Origin: Andalucia godoyi
Taxonomy: Eukaryota; Discoba; Jakobea; Jakobida; Andaluciidae
Assembly: GCA_009859145.1 (NCBI GenBank)
Contig: VRVR01000019.1
Span: forward strand, 155,073 to 219,072
Length of the DNA stretch: 64,000 bases
Reading direction: 5' to 3'
How positions within the stretch are numbered: the stretch's first letter is position 1; each line of letters starts with the position of its first letter. The notes beneath the pieces were generated by a model. The model had not been told where the DNA came from and made no database searches. It worked only from the letters and a program-made list of their open reading frames with translations. The translations under genes were made by a program, and so were the position numbers. Of this stretch, positions 19,608-29,855 are shown in pieces.

Positions 19608-19934
19608 ATGACGGCTGCATTATCATCGTATCGAAGGTTGCTGAGGACGCTGAAATCTCGGAGCAATGACTTTTCAAATTCCGTGCAATTGTTTACGAAA
19701 CTGAAGGATATGTTTCGTACGCAACGGAACGCAGAGTCGATACGAGTGGTGGACCAGTACTTGAAACAGATGATCCATGTTGATGAGCATCGGGAGCTTC
19801 TGAAGAGGTCGGGATACCTCCGAAGTGAAGACATCTCGGAGTTGGAGCGTGTGCGCGTCAATGCTGCTCGCGTTGGCCTTGGACTCCCTCATTTATATGG
19901 CGTGGATGGCGATGTCGCCACCACCAAGAGATGA
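19608..19934 (+). CDS. FMC1-like mitochondrial LYR protein
   Basis: A small 108-residue protein. It opens with 'YRRLLRTLKS', typical of LYR-family helices. The C-terminal half, 'EHRELLKRSGYLRSEDISELERVRVNAARVGLGLPHLYG', matches FMC1 (formation of mitochondrial complexes 1; human C7orf55): a short helix and then a Val-Gly-Leu-x-Leu-Pro-His motif. FMC1 supports assembly of the F1-ATP synthase. It was recognised by motif order, not overall identity, so the ATP-synthase role is inferred. The ATG at 19608 gives the expected length. It is a single exon, tail-to-tail with kinesin-8 about 250 bp away. Confidence 0.75.
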   Translation: MTAALSSYRRLLRTLKSRSNDFSNSVQLFTKLKDMFRTQRNAESIRVVDQYLKQMIHVDEHRELLKRSGYLRSEDISELERVRVNAARVGLGLPHLYGVDGDVATTKR

Positions 19935-20187
19935 ATCATCCCTGGACTCCTGGAACTACGTGTATAAAGCAAATAAAAAGAAGAAGAAGCAGAAGAAACC
20001 TTTGGGGAATTGTTGGTGTTGTACAACTCACTGGTTAGCGCAATAATGATACAATTTCGACAGATTGCAGTTTTTTTTTCTTTCCTGGCGGTTTCCCCTC
20101 TCCCTTGTGCTGCTGTTCTTATGGAAGCAGGATGCCTGGAAGATGGAAAAAGAGATGGAAACGGCAGCAACAGCAGCGACGCGAGAC

Positions 20188-23100
20188 TCAGCGGGCAGTG
20201 GATGGCGCGGACTGGCCATCAATTTGTGCTCGGACAGTGGAGGTCCTGCTCAGGACGGCAGAGACTTGTCGCTGGAGATCTTCAAATGCTGCGAGCCGCT
20301 GCTTCTGTTTTTCAGCCAGAGCTTCACGACGCTTATCCGATGGTGCAGACGCAGTTGTCCCCGAAGTTCCGTTCTGGGGCTGGGAAAGACCGGTGTTGTT
20401 GGCGCCCACAGAAGCTCCGGTGGCATGACGCTCCGATAGCGGACGATCCGCCGACAACGACAGAGAGCCGGTCGACTTTACACGAGCAGACAGCGGCAAC
20501 GCAGGAACGGGTGGCGCAGACGTTGTGGATGCACTGGAAGGATTGGCGGAAGTGGAAGGTTGCAAAATCGTCGATACCGGAACAGAGTTGTTTGTTGCCG
20601 AAGAAGAGACAGATCGGCCGCTGATCTTCTGCAACAATTTCTGCCGCTCCATAATCTGCTTGCGTATTCTGGAAGCCTCTGCTTCGAACCCTCCATCATT
20701 CCCGGAAGCTGCCGACAGAGTCACCGCCGGTGTCGTCGAATTCGCCGCGGACACCGGCGTTGGCGCACTCGAGAAGGAATATGAATTGGCGGAGGACTGT
20801 ACAATGGAAATGGATGTTGCCGCATCGGCAGCGCCGTTGGAATGAGAATGCTGGGTCGGTGCGGGCTGTTGAGAAATGGGCACATTGTCTTGATTAGACG
20901 CGTACGACGATGCATACGCAGCAGAAGAAGGGTTCGAGGTCGCCGAGTTCGCAGCAGGTCCCGAGGGAGCACTTGCGCGTGAGCGCGTTGATAAATGCGC
21001 TTCTGTCGGTGGCCCAGGATACCGCGCACTCATTTGGGAGGCGATTGTGGGAGCGGCGTACCCTGCAGTAGCTCGCGGTGAAACAATCGATGCAGGGGTC
21101 GGATTCGAAAGGGGCGTAACCAGGCCTGGACCCGCCACGCGACTCGATAAAGTGCCACGAGACGCCAGAGATGTATACGAACTGTGCGTACTTTGTGTCC
21201 CATATGTGCCCAAGTCCTTGGAGGATGGCATTCGAGCAGAGAGTGGTCGGGGTGCCGACGGTTTTTGATCAGCATACGCGGGAGAGGCTGACAGCGGACC
21301 AACGGATCCTCCCGCGCTGGAAGACGCTGTCCCGGCAGCTGAAATCGAAGTCAACGTCGAGGCACTAGGTACGGTGGATGCCCCTGTAGAGGGCGTAGCG
21401 GTGCCGGGAACTGGGGCAAGCGACGCAAGATTTAATTTTGGAACAACCGGAACGGCGCCTGCAGACGTTGACGACGTTTGACTGGCAGTGACTGGACGCT
21501 GAGTGGCAGACTGGACGGACGGTGGTGGCCGCGAGGGCACTTTCGGCGCTGTCTGCTGCGGTCGCACTGCTGTTTCGTGTTCTTGCTCGAATTCCGACGA
21601 CAGTCTTCGAATCACCTGTTGATGCTGCTGCTGAAGAGACATTGGGGCTTGTTGAGGAGCTTGTGAGTGTGGCTGCTGCTGTTGCGTATTCCCCAGCGGA
21701 CGCTTCACAAAAAGAATCTGGTCTTGATTCAAGACGGACACTGCAGTCGTTGCGGCAGCTGCCGACTCCTTTTCCTTCCGTTCACGTCTTGCAGATTGCA
21801 AACGAGGAGATACCATTCGAGATGCGCTAGTATCTCTGGAGGGGGTGCTATCTTCCGAGGGAAGCCGAGGAGACGAACTTGCCGATGAATTACTCTTGTA
21901 GTGAGAGAGTTCCGATCGGAGCGCCACGAGTTCTTTTTCCAGAGTTTTCTGCTCGTGCTCTGCCATCAGTGCACGCTTCTGCATTTCAAGAATACGAGAG
22001 TGCATGTCAATGCGTTCCATTTTGAGTCGATGCAATTCCGATTCAAGGAGTTTCTGCTGATCAGGGCTTAGCATGATCCCCGACGCATCATTGCCGGATC
22101 CGTGCGAAATATTTGACGCGTTCAACGCACCACTCATCTGAGGAGACGTCAGACGAGGAGTTGACATGGGAGAATGCCCGTCGGTCTGCATTCGGATTTT
22201 CGTCTTGAGCGTGTCAACTTCGGTCCGTAGCGACTCGATGATTCTCTTGTATTCCGAAATATGCTGCTCGACCGAAACAGTGTTCCTGGTGATCTTGTGT
22301 CGAATGTTCTTGGCTCGACTCGCGTACTTGAGCGTGTTGTGGGTCTCTTCATAATACAGAACGGAAGGAGAGACATTCGCAATCATTACGGTTCTCGTGT
22401 TTCCGCCCAAAGAGTCCTTTAGCAAACGCGTTAATTTCGAATCGCGATACGGAACGTAAGTACCGCCGTTATCGAGAATGTTAATACAATTGCCAAGAGC
22501 GAGTAGAGAGCGATTGATGTTGGCACCTTCAACCATGCGAATGCCGCGATTATCTGATCTGGCCGCCCTCTCAGAGCCGGCAAGATCAATCAAATTCAAT
22601 TTGCTCACTCGCAGCTCTTCAACTATGTTCCGTGAGCGATCTTTTTGCTCCACGGTCATCTGAAAGATGGCATGCGATCGAGAAGAGGCTACGTTTGCGC
22701 CCGTAGCTGCCATTGTCCGTTTCTTGGATCCTTCTTCAATGATCAACTGGACATCCTCTACATTCTTCACTTCGAATTCCGACAAATCTTGTACCACCAT
22801 ACCTTTGGATGGGTCCTCATGCAAGTCGAGATACTTCGGCCCTGCTGGATTCAAAAGATCCTTAATTTTCTCGTTGTAGATTTCAAGGAAAGACACGCGG
22901 ACTCGATACTCGCGATCCGTGTCGGTTCGAATCCGCTGAAAGATATCATCCATGCAGAGCGCGTACATGCCCTTCACAGATCCGTCCATTCTCCCCATCA
23001 TTGTGTACGTCTTTCCCGCGCCCGTCATGCCGTATGCAAAACAGGTTGCATTATAGCCATCCAAAACGCCGTCGATGAGCGGTTTGGTCGTTTGACTGTA

Positions 23101-23652
23101 CACATCATCGTTACTAGAATATTCATCAAAGACCTTGTCAAAAGTATACACTCTTTCTTTCCGAGCTCGCTCGGCACCGTCAAATGCAACACCGGAATCT
23201 GGGTCCAGGAGAAACACCATTGCATCTTGGATCCTCAAAATCACGGGCATTTTGTAGCGTGCCCGTTGCGATGTCGCAAGCATTCGTTCCTTCTCCGTCA
23301 ACGGTCGAGAACGAACCGCTACCATGATGCGGTTCTCCGTTGGATGCGCAGACTCGCGGTGACTGTGACTGTGGCCATGGTTACTGTGAGCATGATTCTG
23401 GTTGTGATTCATGTTGTGGCTGTCAGATCCTAGTCTTGCTGATAGCGGAGCATGTAGGTGGTGATGATGGTGGTGGTGTTGCACGGGAGCAGCGGATGAT
23501 GATGACGACTGAGAATCCATTGTGGAGACTTGCTGATTGGTCGAATATCCTGAATGACTACTCGACGAATACAAGGGCATATCGGAAGCGAGCCCAAGAT
23601 GTGCACTGCTTGAATGAATTATCTGGCCGTTTTGCGGTGGGGACGGAGACAT
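20188..23652 (-). CDS. Kinesin-8 family motor protein
   Basis: A 1154-residue N-terminal motor kinesin. A His/Ser-rich leader (about 1-105) precedes the motor domain (about 107-455). The P-loop 'GMTGAGKT' is at 208-215, switch I 'SSRSH' at 323-327 and switch II 'DLAGSE' at 356-361. The neck region 'YASRAKNIRHKI' is near 443-454. The early 'RIQDAMVFLLDPD' segment and the overall motor sequence fit kinesin-8 (Kip3/KIF18/KIF19), plus-end-directed motors that shorten microtubules and regulate spindle or cilium length. Short coiled coils lie at about 465-485 and 530-600. The rest is Ser/Pro/Ala-rich and probably disordered. The start is the ATG at 23652. The motor call is firm; the subfamily is less so. 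Confidence 0.92.
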   Translation of the reverse strand: MSPSPPQNGQIIHSSSAHLGLASDMPLYSSSSHSGYSTNQQVSTMDSQSSSSSAAPVQHHHHHHHLHAPLSARLGSDSHNMNHNQNHAHSNHGHSHSHRESAHPTENRIMVAVRSRPLTEKERMLATSQRARYKMPVILRIQDAMVFLLDPDSGVAFDGAERARKERVYTFDKVFDEYSSNDDVYSQTTKPLIDGVLDGYNATCFAYGMTGAGKTYTMMGRMDGSVKGMYALCMDDIFQRIRTDTDREYRVRVSFLEIYNEKIKDLLNPAGPKYLDLHEDPSKGMVVQDLSEFEVKNVEDVQLIIEEGSKKRTMAATGANVASSRSHAIFQMTVEQKDRSRNIVEELRVSKLNLIDLAGSERAARSDNRGIRMVEGANINRSLLALGNCINILDNGGTYVPYRDSKLTRLLKDSLGGNTRTVMIANVSPSVLYYEETHNTLKYASRAKNIRHKITRNTVSVEQHISEYKRIIESLRTEVDTLKTKIRMQTDGHSPMSTPRLTSPQMSGALNASNISHGSGNDASGIMLSPDQQKLLESELHRLKMERIDMHSRILEMQKRALMAEHEQKTLEKELVALRSELSHYKSNSSASSSPRLPSEDSTPSRDTSASRMVSPRLQSARRERKEKESAAAATTAVSVLNQDQILFVKRPLGNTQQQQPHSQAPQQAPMSLQQQHQQVIRRLSSEFEQEHETAVRPQQTAPKVPSRPPPSVQSATQRPVTASQTSSTSAGAVPVVPKLNLASLAPVPGTATPSTGASTVPSASTLTSISAAGTASSSAGGSVGPLSASPAYADQKPSAPRPLSARMPSSKDLGTYGTQSTHSSYTSLASRGTLSSRVAGPGLVTPLSNPTPASIVSPRATAGYAAPTIASQMSARYPGPPTEAHLSTRSRASAPSGPAANSATSNPSSAAYASSYASNQDNVPISQQPAPTQHSHSNGAADAATSISIVQSSANSYSFSSAPTPVSAANSTTPAVTLSAASGNDGGFEAEASRIRKQIMERQKLLQKISGRSVSSSATNNSVPVSTILQPSTSANPSSASTTSAPPVPALPLSARVKSTGSLSLSADRPLSERHATGASVGANNTGLSQPQNGTSGTTASAPSDKRREALAEKQKQRLAAFEDLQRQVSAVLSRTSTVRAQIDGQSAPSTAR

Positions 23653-24088
23653 CTGAATCGTTCCCTCCTGTTCTTGTTCTTGTTCTTGTTCTTGTTCTTG
23701 TTCTTCTCACTCTTTCGGATAATCAAACAGCTTCAGCTAGGCATTCGACCGTGTTTCTCTTACACAAATTGCAACCAACAAATATTAAGAAAAACAGAAT
23801 ATGGGAGAAAGAAGGAGCTGCGGGCAGAATTCAAAGAAAAAATGGAATCCAGATTTCCAACAACTTTTGCGATTTGCAAAACAAGAAAAATGCAGCGACG
23901 ACTCTTCCTCTTCGTAAAGCTAAATTAGAAAATCAAAAACCACCCCCTAAAGATATCAAAATGCACGAACACCACTAGCAAAAAACAACAACAACAATAG
24001 CGGTAATAACAACGCTAAAAAACAATAATTACAGCTATTATTATTATTCTTACGACTATAATTATTATTCTTATTTATAAAAATAATT

Positions 24089-24123
<35 letters not shown>

Positions 24124-24652
24124 TGATAAACAAAGATGGAGAGGCATGCCGGACGGAACAACCTAGGTTGGGAAAGAAATTGGGGGATTTGGGATGGAGA
24201 GACTAAAGGAAATGTGTTCGTTGAGGTCTTTATTTTATTTTGTTTTGACCTCGGGAAACTAGGGTTGTTGTTGCTGCTGCTGTTGCACAATACAAAGGTC
24301 AAAGGGGAACTTATCGGCTTTTTGACGCTTATTCTCCTTTCCCTTCTTTCTGTTGTCATTCTCATGATTGTCATTGCTATTATCACTACTCTTGCTATTA
24401 TTATTATTGCTGTATTACCCAATTTTTTTTTGTTTTGCTGTTGTTATTGTTATTGTTATTGTTATTGTTATTGTTGTTGTTTTTTTTTGTTTTTTTTGGC
24501 TTCGTCTTGTTCCCACCCATTATTTTCTCTGTGGTTTTTTTGTGTTGGGTGTGTTTTCCACAGTTCTCAGTCAGCCAGTCTCAGTCAGTCTCAGTCGGTC
24601 TCAGTCGGCAACGTGTATTATTTCCCCCTCAGTGGATAACAGTAGGTCGAAG
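23653..24652. promoter_or_regulatory. 1-kb divergent intergenic region rich in microsatellites
   Basis: It lies between the divergent kinesin-8 and AMPK gamma-like genes. It holds a TTGTTC array (about 23666-23705), GATGAC repeats (24087-24125), TTATTG repeats (about 24437-24480) and a CAGTCxGTCT array (about 24565-24608). Open frames across it consist of these repeats. The AMPK-like frame stays open upstream to 24368, but that extension is T-rich and carries no conserved sequence. Confidence 0.5.
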
Positions 24653-25924
24653 ATGGAGGGTGCTGAGCGGATTTTGGATTTCCTGTCCAAGCGTACGCTG
24701 TATGACATGATGCCTCATAGTTGCAAGGTGGTCGTGTACGATGTGGATTTGCGGGTGAAGGATGCGTTCCGCGGCGCAGTCGAGCATGAAATGACGTTTG
24801 CTACGCTATGGGATGGAAGGATAAAGGATTTTGTGGGTATGTTGACAGTAACGGATTTCATCGACATTATGTTGTACTTCCGTCAGGTTTCACAAGGCGA
24901 TCCGTCGCGGATGCTTATGGAGCTTGAAGAGTATCGCATCTGCACATGGCGAGGAATGCAGAAGAGAAATCGGCCAAACAAGCTATTGTTTGCAGATCCC
25001 GAGGAGTCCCTCTTGTCTGCGGCAGTCAAGCTTCGGCATAACCGGATCCATCGGTTGCCTGTTCTCGACCGGGATGAGAACGCAAAGTCACTCTTGTACA
25101 TTGTAACCCACTCTCGAATGATGGATGACATCGTCCGACATTTTGACTTTTCCATGATCCCGCTGGTGCAACGATCAATCGAAGAACTGGGCGTTGGGAC
25201 GTTCTCCGATCCCGTCACGGTTCCCAAACATGCGAAGTTGGACCAGGTTCTCCGCACGTTATCCCAGAGGTCCATCTCCGCCGTGCCCGTTGTGGGTGCC
25301 GACGGCGTTGCTATAGACATCTACTCCAGAACAGACGTCATGGATCTTGCCGCTGATCGTTTCTACAATCTCGATGCAACGGTTGCACAAGCGCTGGAGC
25401 ACCGTCGAGTCAAGGATGTACACAAGGGCGAGCGGACGCTGCACACTTGCACCAGAAAGGACTCGCTTGCGTCGGTGATGACCAGGCTCGTGAACAATAG
25501 AGTCCACAGGTTGGTGTGCGTCGATGCTGGCGGGCGTGTTGTTGGCATTGTTTCCATGTCAGACATCTTTGACTTTTTCCTGGATCAGCAGCCTGGCTAC
25601 TCTCCTCCGCCCAAGCGGTCCGCTGGAGTTGCGCAGCCAGTCTCCACGCCTTCTCAGCCCGCATCCGTGACATCCTCTGCGGCGTTTCCGTCCCAGGCAC
25701 ACTCTCACGCATCTTCGCACGGATCTGTGTCAGCGGTGCCATTTGGCGATCTGAAAATTGGCAGTCACGGCCACTCAAGCGCCGCCTCTGCTGCGCAGGA
25801 TGCCGTGGTTGCTGGCGGCGCGGTTCCGAATCCTACGCAGCAGTTTGATGAAGATCTGGATGTCGATATGAGAGGTATTCGATCGAACTCGGATCAGGAC
25901 ATGTTTGATATGGATCACGCGTAA
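24653..25924 (+). CDS. AMPK gamma / SNF4-like CBS-domain subunit
   Basis: A 423-residue protein with four CBS motifs in two Bateman pairs, covering about residues 10-320. This is the architecture of the gamma subunit of AMP-activated/SNF1 kinase, which binds AMP/ADP/ATP and signals energy state. The first repeat contains 'LWDGRIKDFVGMLTVTDFIDIM', close to the AMPK gamma consensus. The later repeats end in 'HRLPVLDRD', 'SAVPVVGADG' and 'HRLVCVDAGGRVVGIVSMSDI'. A Pro/Ser/Ala-rich and then acidic tail (about 325-423) is lineage-specific. I chose the ATG at 24653 because the frame upstream is low-complexity. Confidence 0.87.
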   Translation: MEGAERILDFLSKRTLYDMMPHSCKVVVYDVDLRVKDAFRGAVEHEMTFATLWDGRIKDFVGMLTVTDFIDIMLYFRQVSQGDPSRMLMELEEYRICTWRGMQKRNRPNKLLFADPEESLLSAAVKLRHNRIHRLPVLDRDENAKSLLYIVTHSRMMDDIVRHFDFSMIPLVQRSIEELGVGTFSDPVTVPKHAKLDQVLRTLSQRSISAVPVVGADGVAIDIYSRTDVMDLAADRFYNLDATVAQALEHRRVKDVHKGERTLHTCTRKDSLASVMTRLVNNRVHRLVCVDAGGRVVGIVSMSDIFDFFLDQQPGYSPPPKRSAGVAQPVSTPSQPASVTSSAAFPSQAHSHASSHGSVSAVPFGDLKIGSHGHSSAASAAQDAVVAGGAVPNPTQQFDEDLDVDMRGIRSNSDQDMFDMDHA

Positions 25925-26121
25925 AACGATTTGCAGAAAGAACACCGAGAAATATGTGGATGATTTACAAAACTTCGAAACCAAAATCTCGCTTCGACCG
26001 TGTGGAGCAAGATGCCAGTGCTCACAAGCAGAATGTCTGCTTCCGTTGCTTTGGGACCGGTGAGCTCAGCAGTGCTCTCCGTGCGGCAAGGCGCACGCAA
26101 AGTTTTTGGCCTCCAATATCC

Positions 26122-26821
26122 TCACAAATCTTTTCGAATCTCGTCAAAGGTAAGACTCGGATTCTTGGCAGTGAAATAGTAGTACACCTTGCGAGACAAT
26201 GCCTCGCCAATTCGGCGATCTCGCGTATTGTATTCTGCAGTGGTCACCAGGTTGGCAAGCATGAGTTCCTTGGCCTGGGAAGACAGGCCCGAGGTATGAT
26301 ACGCCTCCATCAGATGATTCAGAGTCGGGTACCGCAAACGAATAGATTTTGCAACATCTTCCGCGACACCCGGAAGAGCCAGCAGCATTTCATGAAAGAT
26401 CTCCGATCCGTCGAACGAGGAACGCAATTCTCCCTTGGAATACTGTCGGTCGCGATCTCGGTACGGCGCTTCACAAACAGATCTGCACAACCGTCCAATC
26501 AGGTCCGCTGACTCCTTCTCGTTCACCGTTTCGACTACATAGAACTGATGCATGGCTTCCAAAATCTGCAAAGCATCTCGATAATCCTCCAGACTGACAG
26601 CAGCAAATGCTGCATCTTTCTGGCGTTTAGTGAGTCTACTGGATCTTCGTGGGCCACGACCGCCTCGCAGATCAGTGTCGCTCCCGGAGAACGCCTCCTC
26701 CTGCGCAGCTAGTATATGGCTCTGAACTGCGGTTGACGCCGCTTTGTTTTGAATTGCAGCAATTCTTGCAGAAACTCCTTCCAGAAAAAGAAAGATTCTG
26801 AAACGCTCACGGGGGCCACTA

Positions 26822-26868
<47 letters not shown>

Positions 26869-29219
26869 GCTGGAGCTGGGAAACTGCTTCTTGATGTTTT
26901 CTGCAAAGTGATTCAATTTCTTGTGAGCGAGAACAGAACACAGGGTGTCGGCAGAAATGCGGATCACTACAAATGATTCCAGCTGCAGTTTCTCAAGGGA
27001 TGAGCACAGGGAAGAGCGCAGGTCGGAACTGAAAGGCTTAACAATGGACCACACATCCCTCTTCTCTTGCAGGTCTTGAATTCGTTGAAGCATGATCGAT
27101 TTCTCGTGCTTCCGTCGAGTCATATATTCCAGCATGTCTTCCAGACGGTCCGCTATCTTTGGAACGCGTCGCAGCATCATCAGCGAGGAGGATACGCGCA
27201 AGTGATGTGTGAAGACGTGGGGAAACTCTGCAAGGACTGTGGACAACGCAAGGCTGCCCAGTGCAGGATCCACCAGCACAACACATTCCTCGCGATCGAA
27301 AGATCCAGACGATTGGGATCGTTCAAACTGCGCTCGAAATTTCTCCTGCGTCTTCCTTTCCTTTTCGAGTCGCTTTTCGACCTTCTTCTCTTCTTCCTCC
27401 TTGATCTTCGTCAGCGTCTCCAGCGCCTTCTTCTTCTTATTCTCCAGTTTCTTTCTGAATGCGTCGGCCTTTCGGTACATTGAGGATTCCGAGTCCATGC
27501 TCAGCAAGGAGCAACCAAATTGCTTAATTACCTCAACGTCTATCAGGATAGAAGCATCCTCAAGCGCCCTCAGCTTTCGAGATGCGAGCAGTTGACTGGA
27601 CGACGACGACGACGACGAGCGACCAGTCGCACTTCTGCGACCAGCAGATGGTGAGCAGTCACGAGACGACGGAAGAGAGATGACCGCATCTGGCGTGAGA
27701 GGACGGAAATTGACAGAAAACCCGTCATTGTCCAGTTCATGACGATTTTGAATTCCAGAAGTTGATGATCCAAGCACAAATGCCTGCTGGACAGCCAATG
27801 AATCATCGCCGTCAAAGCCAAAACCATTACCGTCGACAACGACGGTGTCATCGTCATCATCATCTGAAATTTCAATTACATCATCGGCGCTGTGAGAGGA
27901 GGCTGTCCTTTCCGGTGGGTCATGAAACGACACGGAGTCGCGAGCCGTGGACAATACTGAAGCCGCATCTATTGGTTTCCAAGTCGAACTGGAGGGCTGA
28001 GCCGCAGCGGCCATGTGTCGCCTTATGGCATCCATCAGTCTGGATCCTACTATGAAAAAACAAGGAATTAGAGAGCAGTTTGAGAAAGAAAAGTAACCAT
28101 AGCAGTATATAGGAAGGAACAAACCATCTTACTTACCGTGGGAATCTTTGTCCGTGCTCGTGTCGTTCTTGGTCGGTTTCGAGCTACGCAAAATCAGCGG
28201 AAAATGCGCAGAAAAAAGAAAATGTGAGCAACCATGAAGCAGAAGAATTTAAAAAAAAAAACACCAGGAAAAGAAGGGAAGCAACAGGAAGTTCCATACC
28301 GAACGACTCTCAAAAACTGCGGACTAAAAGGCGATTCTTGGGCTAGGTTGATCAGCGATGAAGTAGACGATGATTTTGCTTGCTCAGGAGTTTTCTGTGC
28401 GGGTCCGCCGTGTTTGGTTGAAACAGTTGTCGGAGACGTCGACAAGGCTCGTTCTCGTTCATGATTGTTGTCGATTCGCGGAGAAGGTGAACACGCGGAC
28501 GATGAAACGGAACTGGAGGCTGGGGGAAACGAAACTGTGGTTGGCGACGCTGCCGATTGGGATGCAGTGGGCGGTATCTCGCACGACAACGAAGCAGTTC
28601 TCCGTTTCTTCACCGGGGGACAGTCTTCAATACGAACGTCATCCAAAGAAAGAAAGCCTTCCGGAATCCCAGTGTCTGCAGATTCCGATTCCAACGCCGT
28701 TTTACGGGAGACACCACCATGGCGCTGGTCTGCTATTGTGGAATCCAATCGTAATGGATCGCATGTTCTGAGCTGCTGCGACGGAATCATCGCAGCCTCC
28801 CGTGCATCAATGGAGGAAGCCGGGCTTGCGTGCGCCATGGTCGCAACCGATTGGTCCGGAGAAGATGACCGGCGGCTTGGCGAAGAAGACGGGCGTCGTG
28901 GCGATCTCGACCGCGACGATGGCGTGGACGGTTGGACGGTCTCCGTTTCATGGTCAGGAAGACCAGGACCGTGACCGGACTCGGTCAAGAAACGATCCAT
29001 GTGTGGAGTACGTGCGGATGGATCTCTTGCTGGATCGCAGTCGGTGCCTGTCACGTGGCGCACAACAGTTTGCATTCCGCTGTCAAAAAGCACTTCTAAA
29101 GTGTTTTCGGGATTCTGAAATAGCCGTAAGTGACTTCTGATGTACTTGATGTCATGTTCAGAATCCACAGGGAACACATTCAACACAAAAGAAAGCCAGT
29201 CGGAGATTTGGTCACTCAT
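26122..29219 (-). CDS. EME1-like structure-specific endonuclease subunit with N-terminal CUE-like module (three exons)
   Basis: I read this as one gene of three exons: 29219-28300, 28183-28137 and 28049-26122 (the last acceptor could also be 28046). Introns are 28299-28184 (GTATGG..TAG) and 28136-28050 (GTAAGT..TAG). Their phases (2 then 1) match and give about 964 residues. Exon 1 starts with a CUE-like segment ('FVLNVFP', later 'HLRLFQNPENTLE') and then a Ser/Pro-rich region. Exon 3 carries a SUMO-interacting-like 'DVIEISDDDDDD', a Lys/Glu coiled coil and an ERCC4-type nuclease-like domain beginning 'CVVLVDPALGSLAL' without the active GDxnERK signature. It ends in helix-hairpin-helix-like 'LLALPGVAEDVAKSI'. 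This fits EME1, the non-catalytic partner of MUS81 that cuts branched DNA. If the first two exons are separate, EME1 would start at 28035. Confidence 0.72.
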
Positions 29220-29441
29220 GTACGGACAACCCTGGGCGTGAGCGCAAGCTTCAAAACACGCATTGCAGGATGGAAGAATAATAATATAATATAGAAATTA
29301 AAAAAATGAAAAGAAATCAATAAAAGGTGGCTCGTTGATGAACACAATGGGTATCCGGGAAAAGGACTTCCGAGGGTCTCAGCTACAGTTGGCATGCATG
29401 CCCAAAGTGTGTCGATTTAACGGGCGCAGAGAGTCGGAGGC
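29220..29441. other. Promoter-side flank of the EME1-like gene
   Basis: AT-rich sequence near 29275-29330, then unique sequence running into the transposon remnant. I recognise no gene. Confidence 0.35.
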
Positions 29442-29855
29442 TCAGGACTGGGTTTCGTCATCGTCAGCCACTTGCGCAAACATCGAGAACCTTGAAATGT
29501 CGAAGCAGCACCGGCTCGAAAGTTTGTGTCGATTATTCCAAGCGCAGACCAAAGCGAGTTCGATTGTCTTCGTCGTCGACAGTCGATTCCGTGTTTTCGA
29601 GTGAATGAAACTGAAGTTCGACCAGACTCTTTCTGTCGACGCAGAATTACAAATGACTGGCAGAAGACGCAGCGCCACCTTTGAAATGATCCGCCAATTC
29701 GGACCAACAAGCTGCATTCTTTTCCAAAATGTCATTGCGTCGCCATTTGCCCGATTCCACAGCAACTCTTCATTGCGACCGTCCTTGAACCGGTTGTCCA
29801 GAACCGTTTGAAAATCATAATACTCTTGGTATTCTTTTCCGGGACGAGCTAGCAT
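29442..29855 (-). pseudogene. hAT-family transposase C-terminal fragment
   Basis: A 137-codon open frame that contains the conserved hAT C-terminal dimerisation region: 'LLPVICNSASTERVWSNFSF' followed by 'IHSKTRNRLS' and an 'N' at the end of the helix. A full hAT transposase needs several hundred residues upstream (zinc finger and RNase-H-like domain). None are found, so this is a truncated relic. A 53-bp piece of its 3' end recurs in inverted orientation at 30109-30161. Confidence 0.82.
29458..29510 (-). repeat. 53-bp perfect inverted repeat, left arm
   Basis: The reverse complement of this segment is identical to 30109-30161 over 53 bases by direct reading. It includes the part of the hAT relic that encodes 'CCFDISRFSMFAQVADD'. 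Confidence 0.92.

Noticed and set aside
22900-22960. tRNA-like 'ggttcgaatcc' sequence
   Set aside because: Lies in the kinesin motor coding region and lacks an acceptor stem.
24136-24640. Hydrophobic frame upstream of the AMPK gamma-like gene
   Set aside because: T-rich microsatellite translation gives an artificial hydrophobic peptide.
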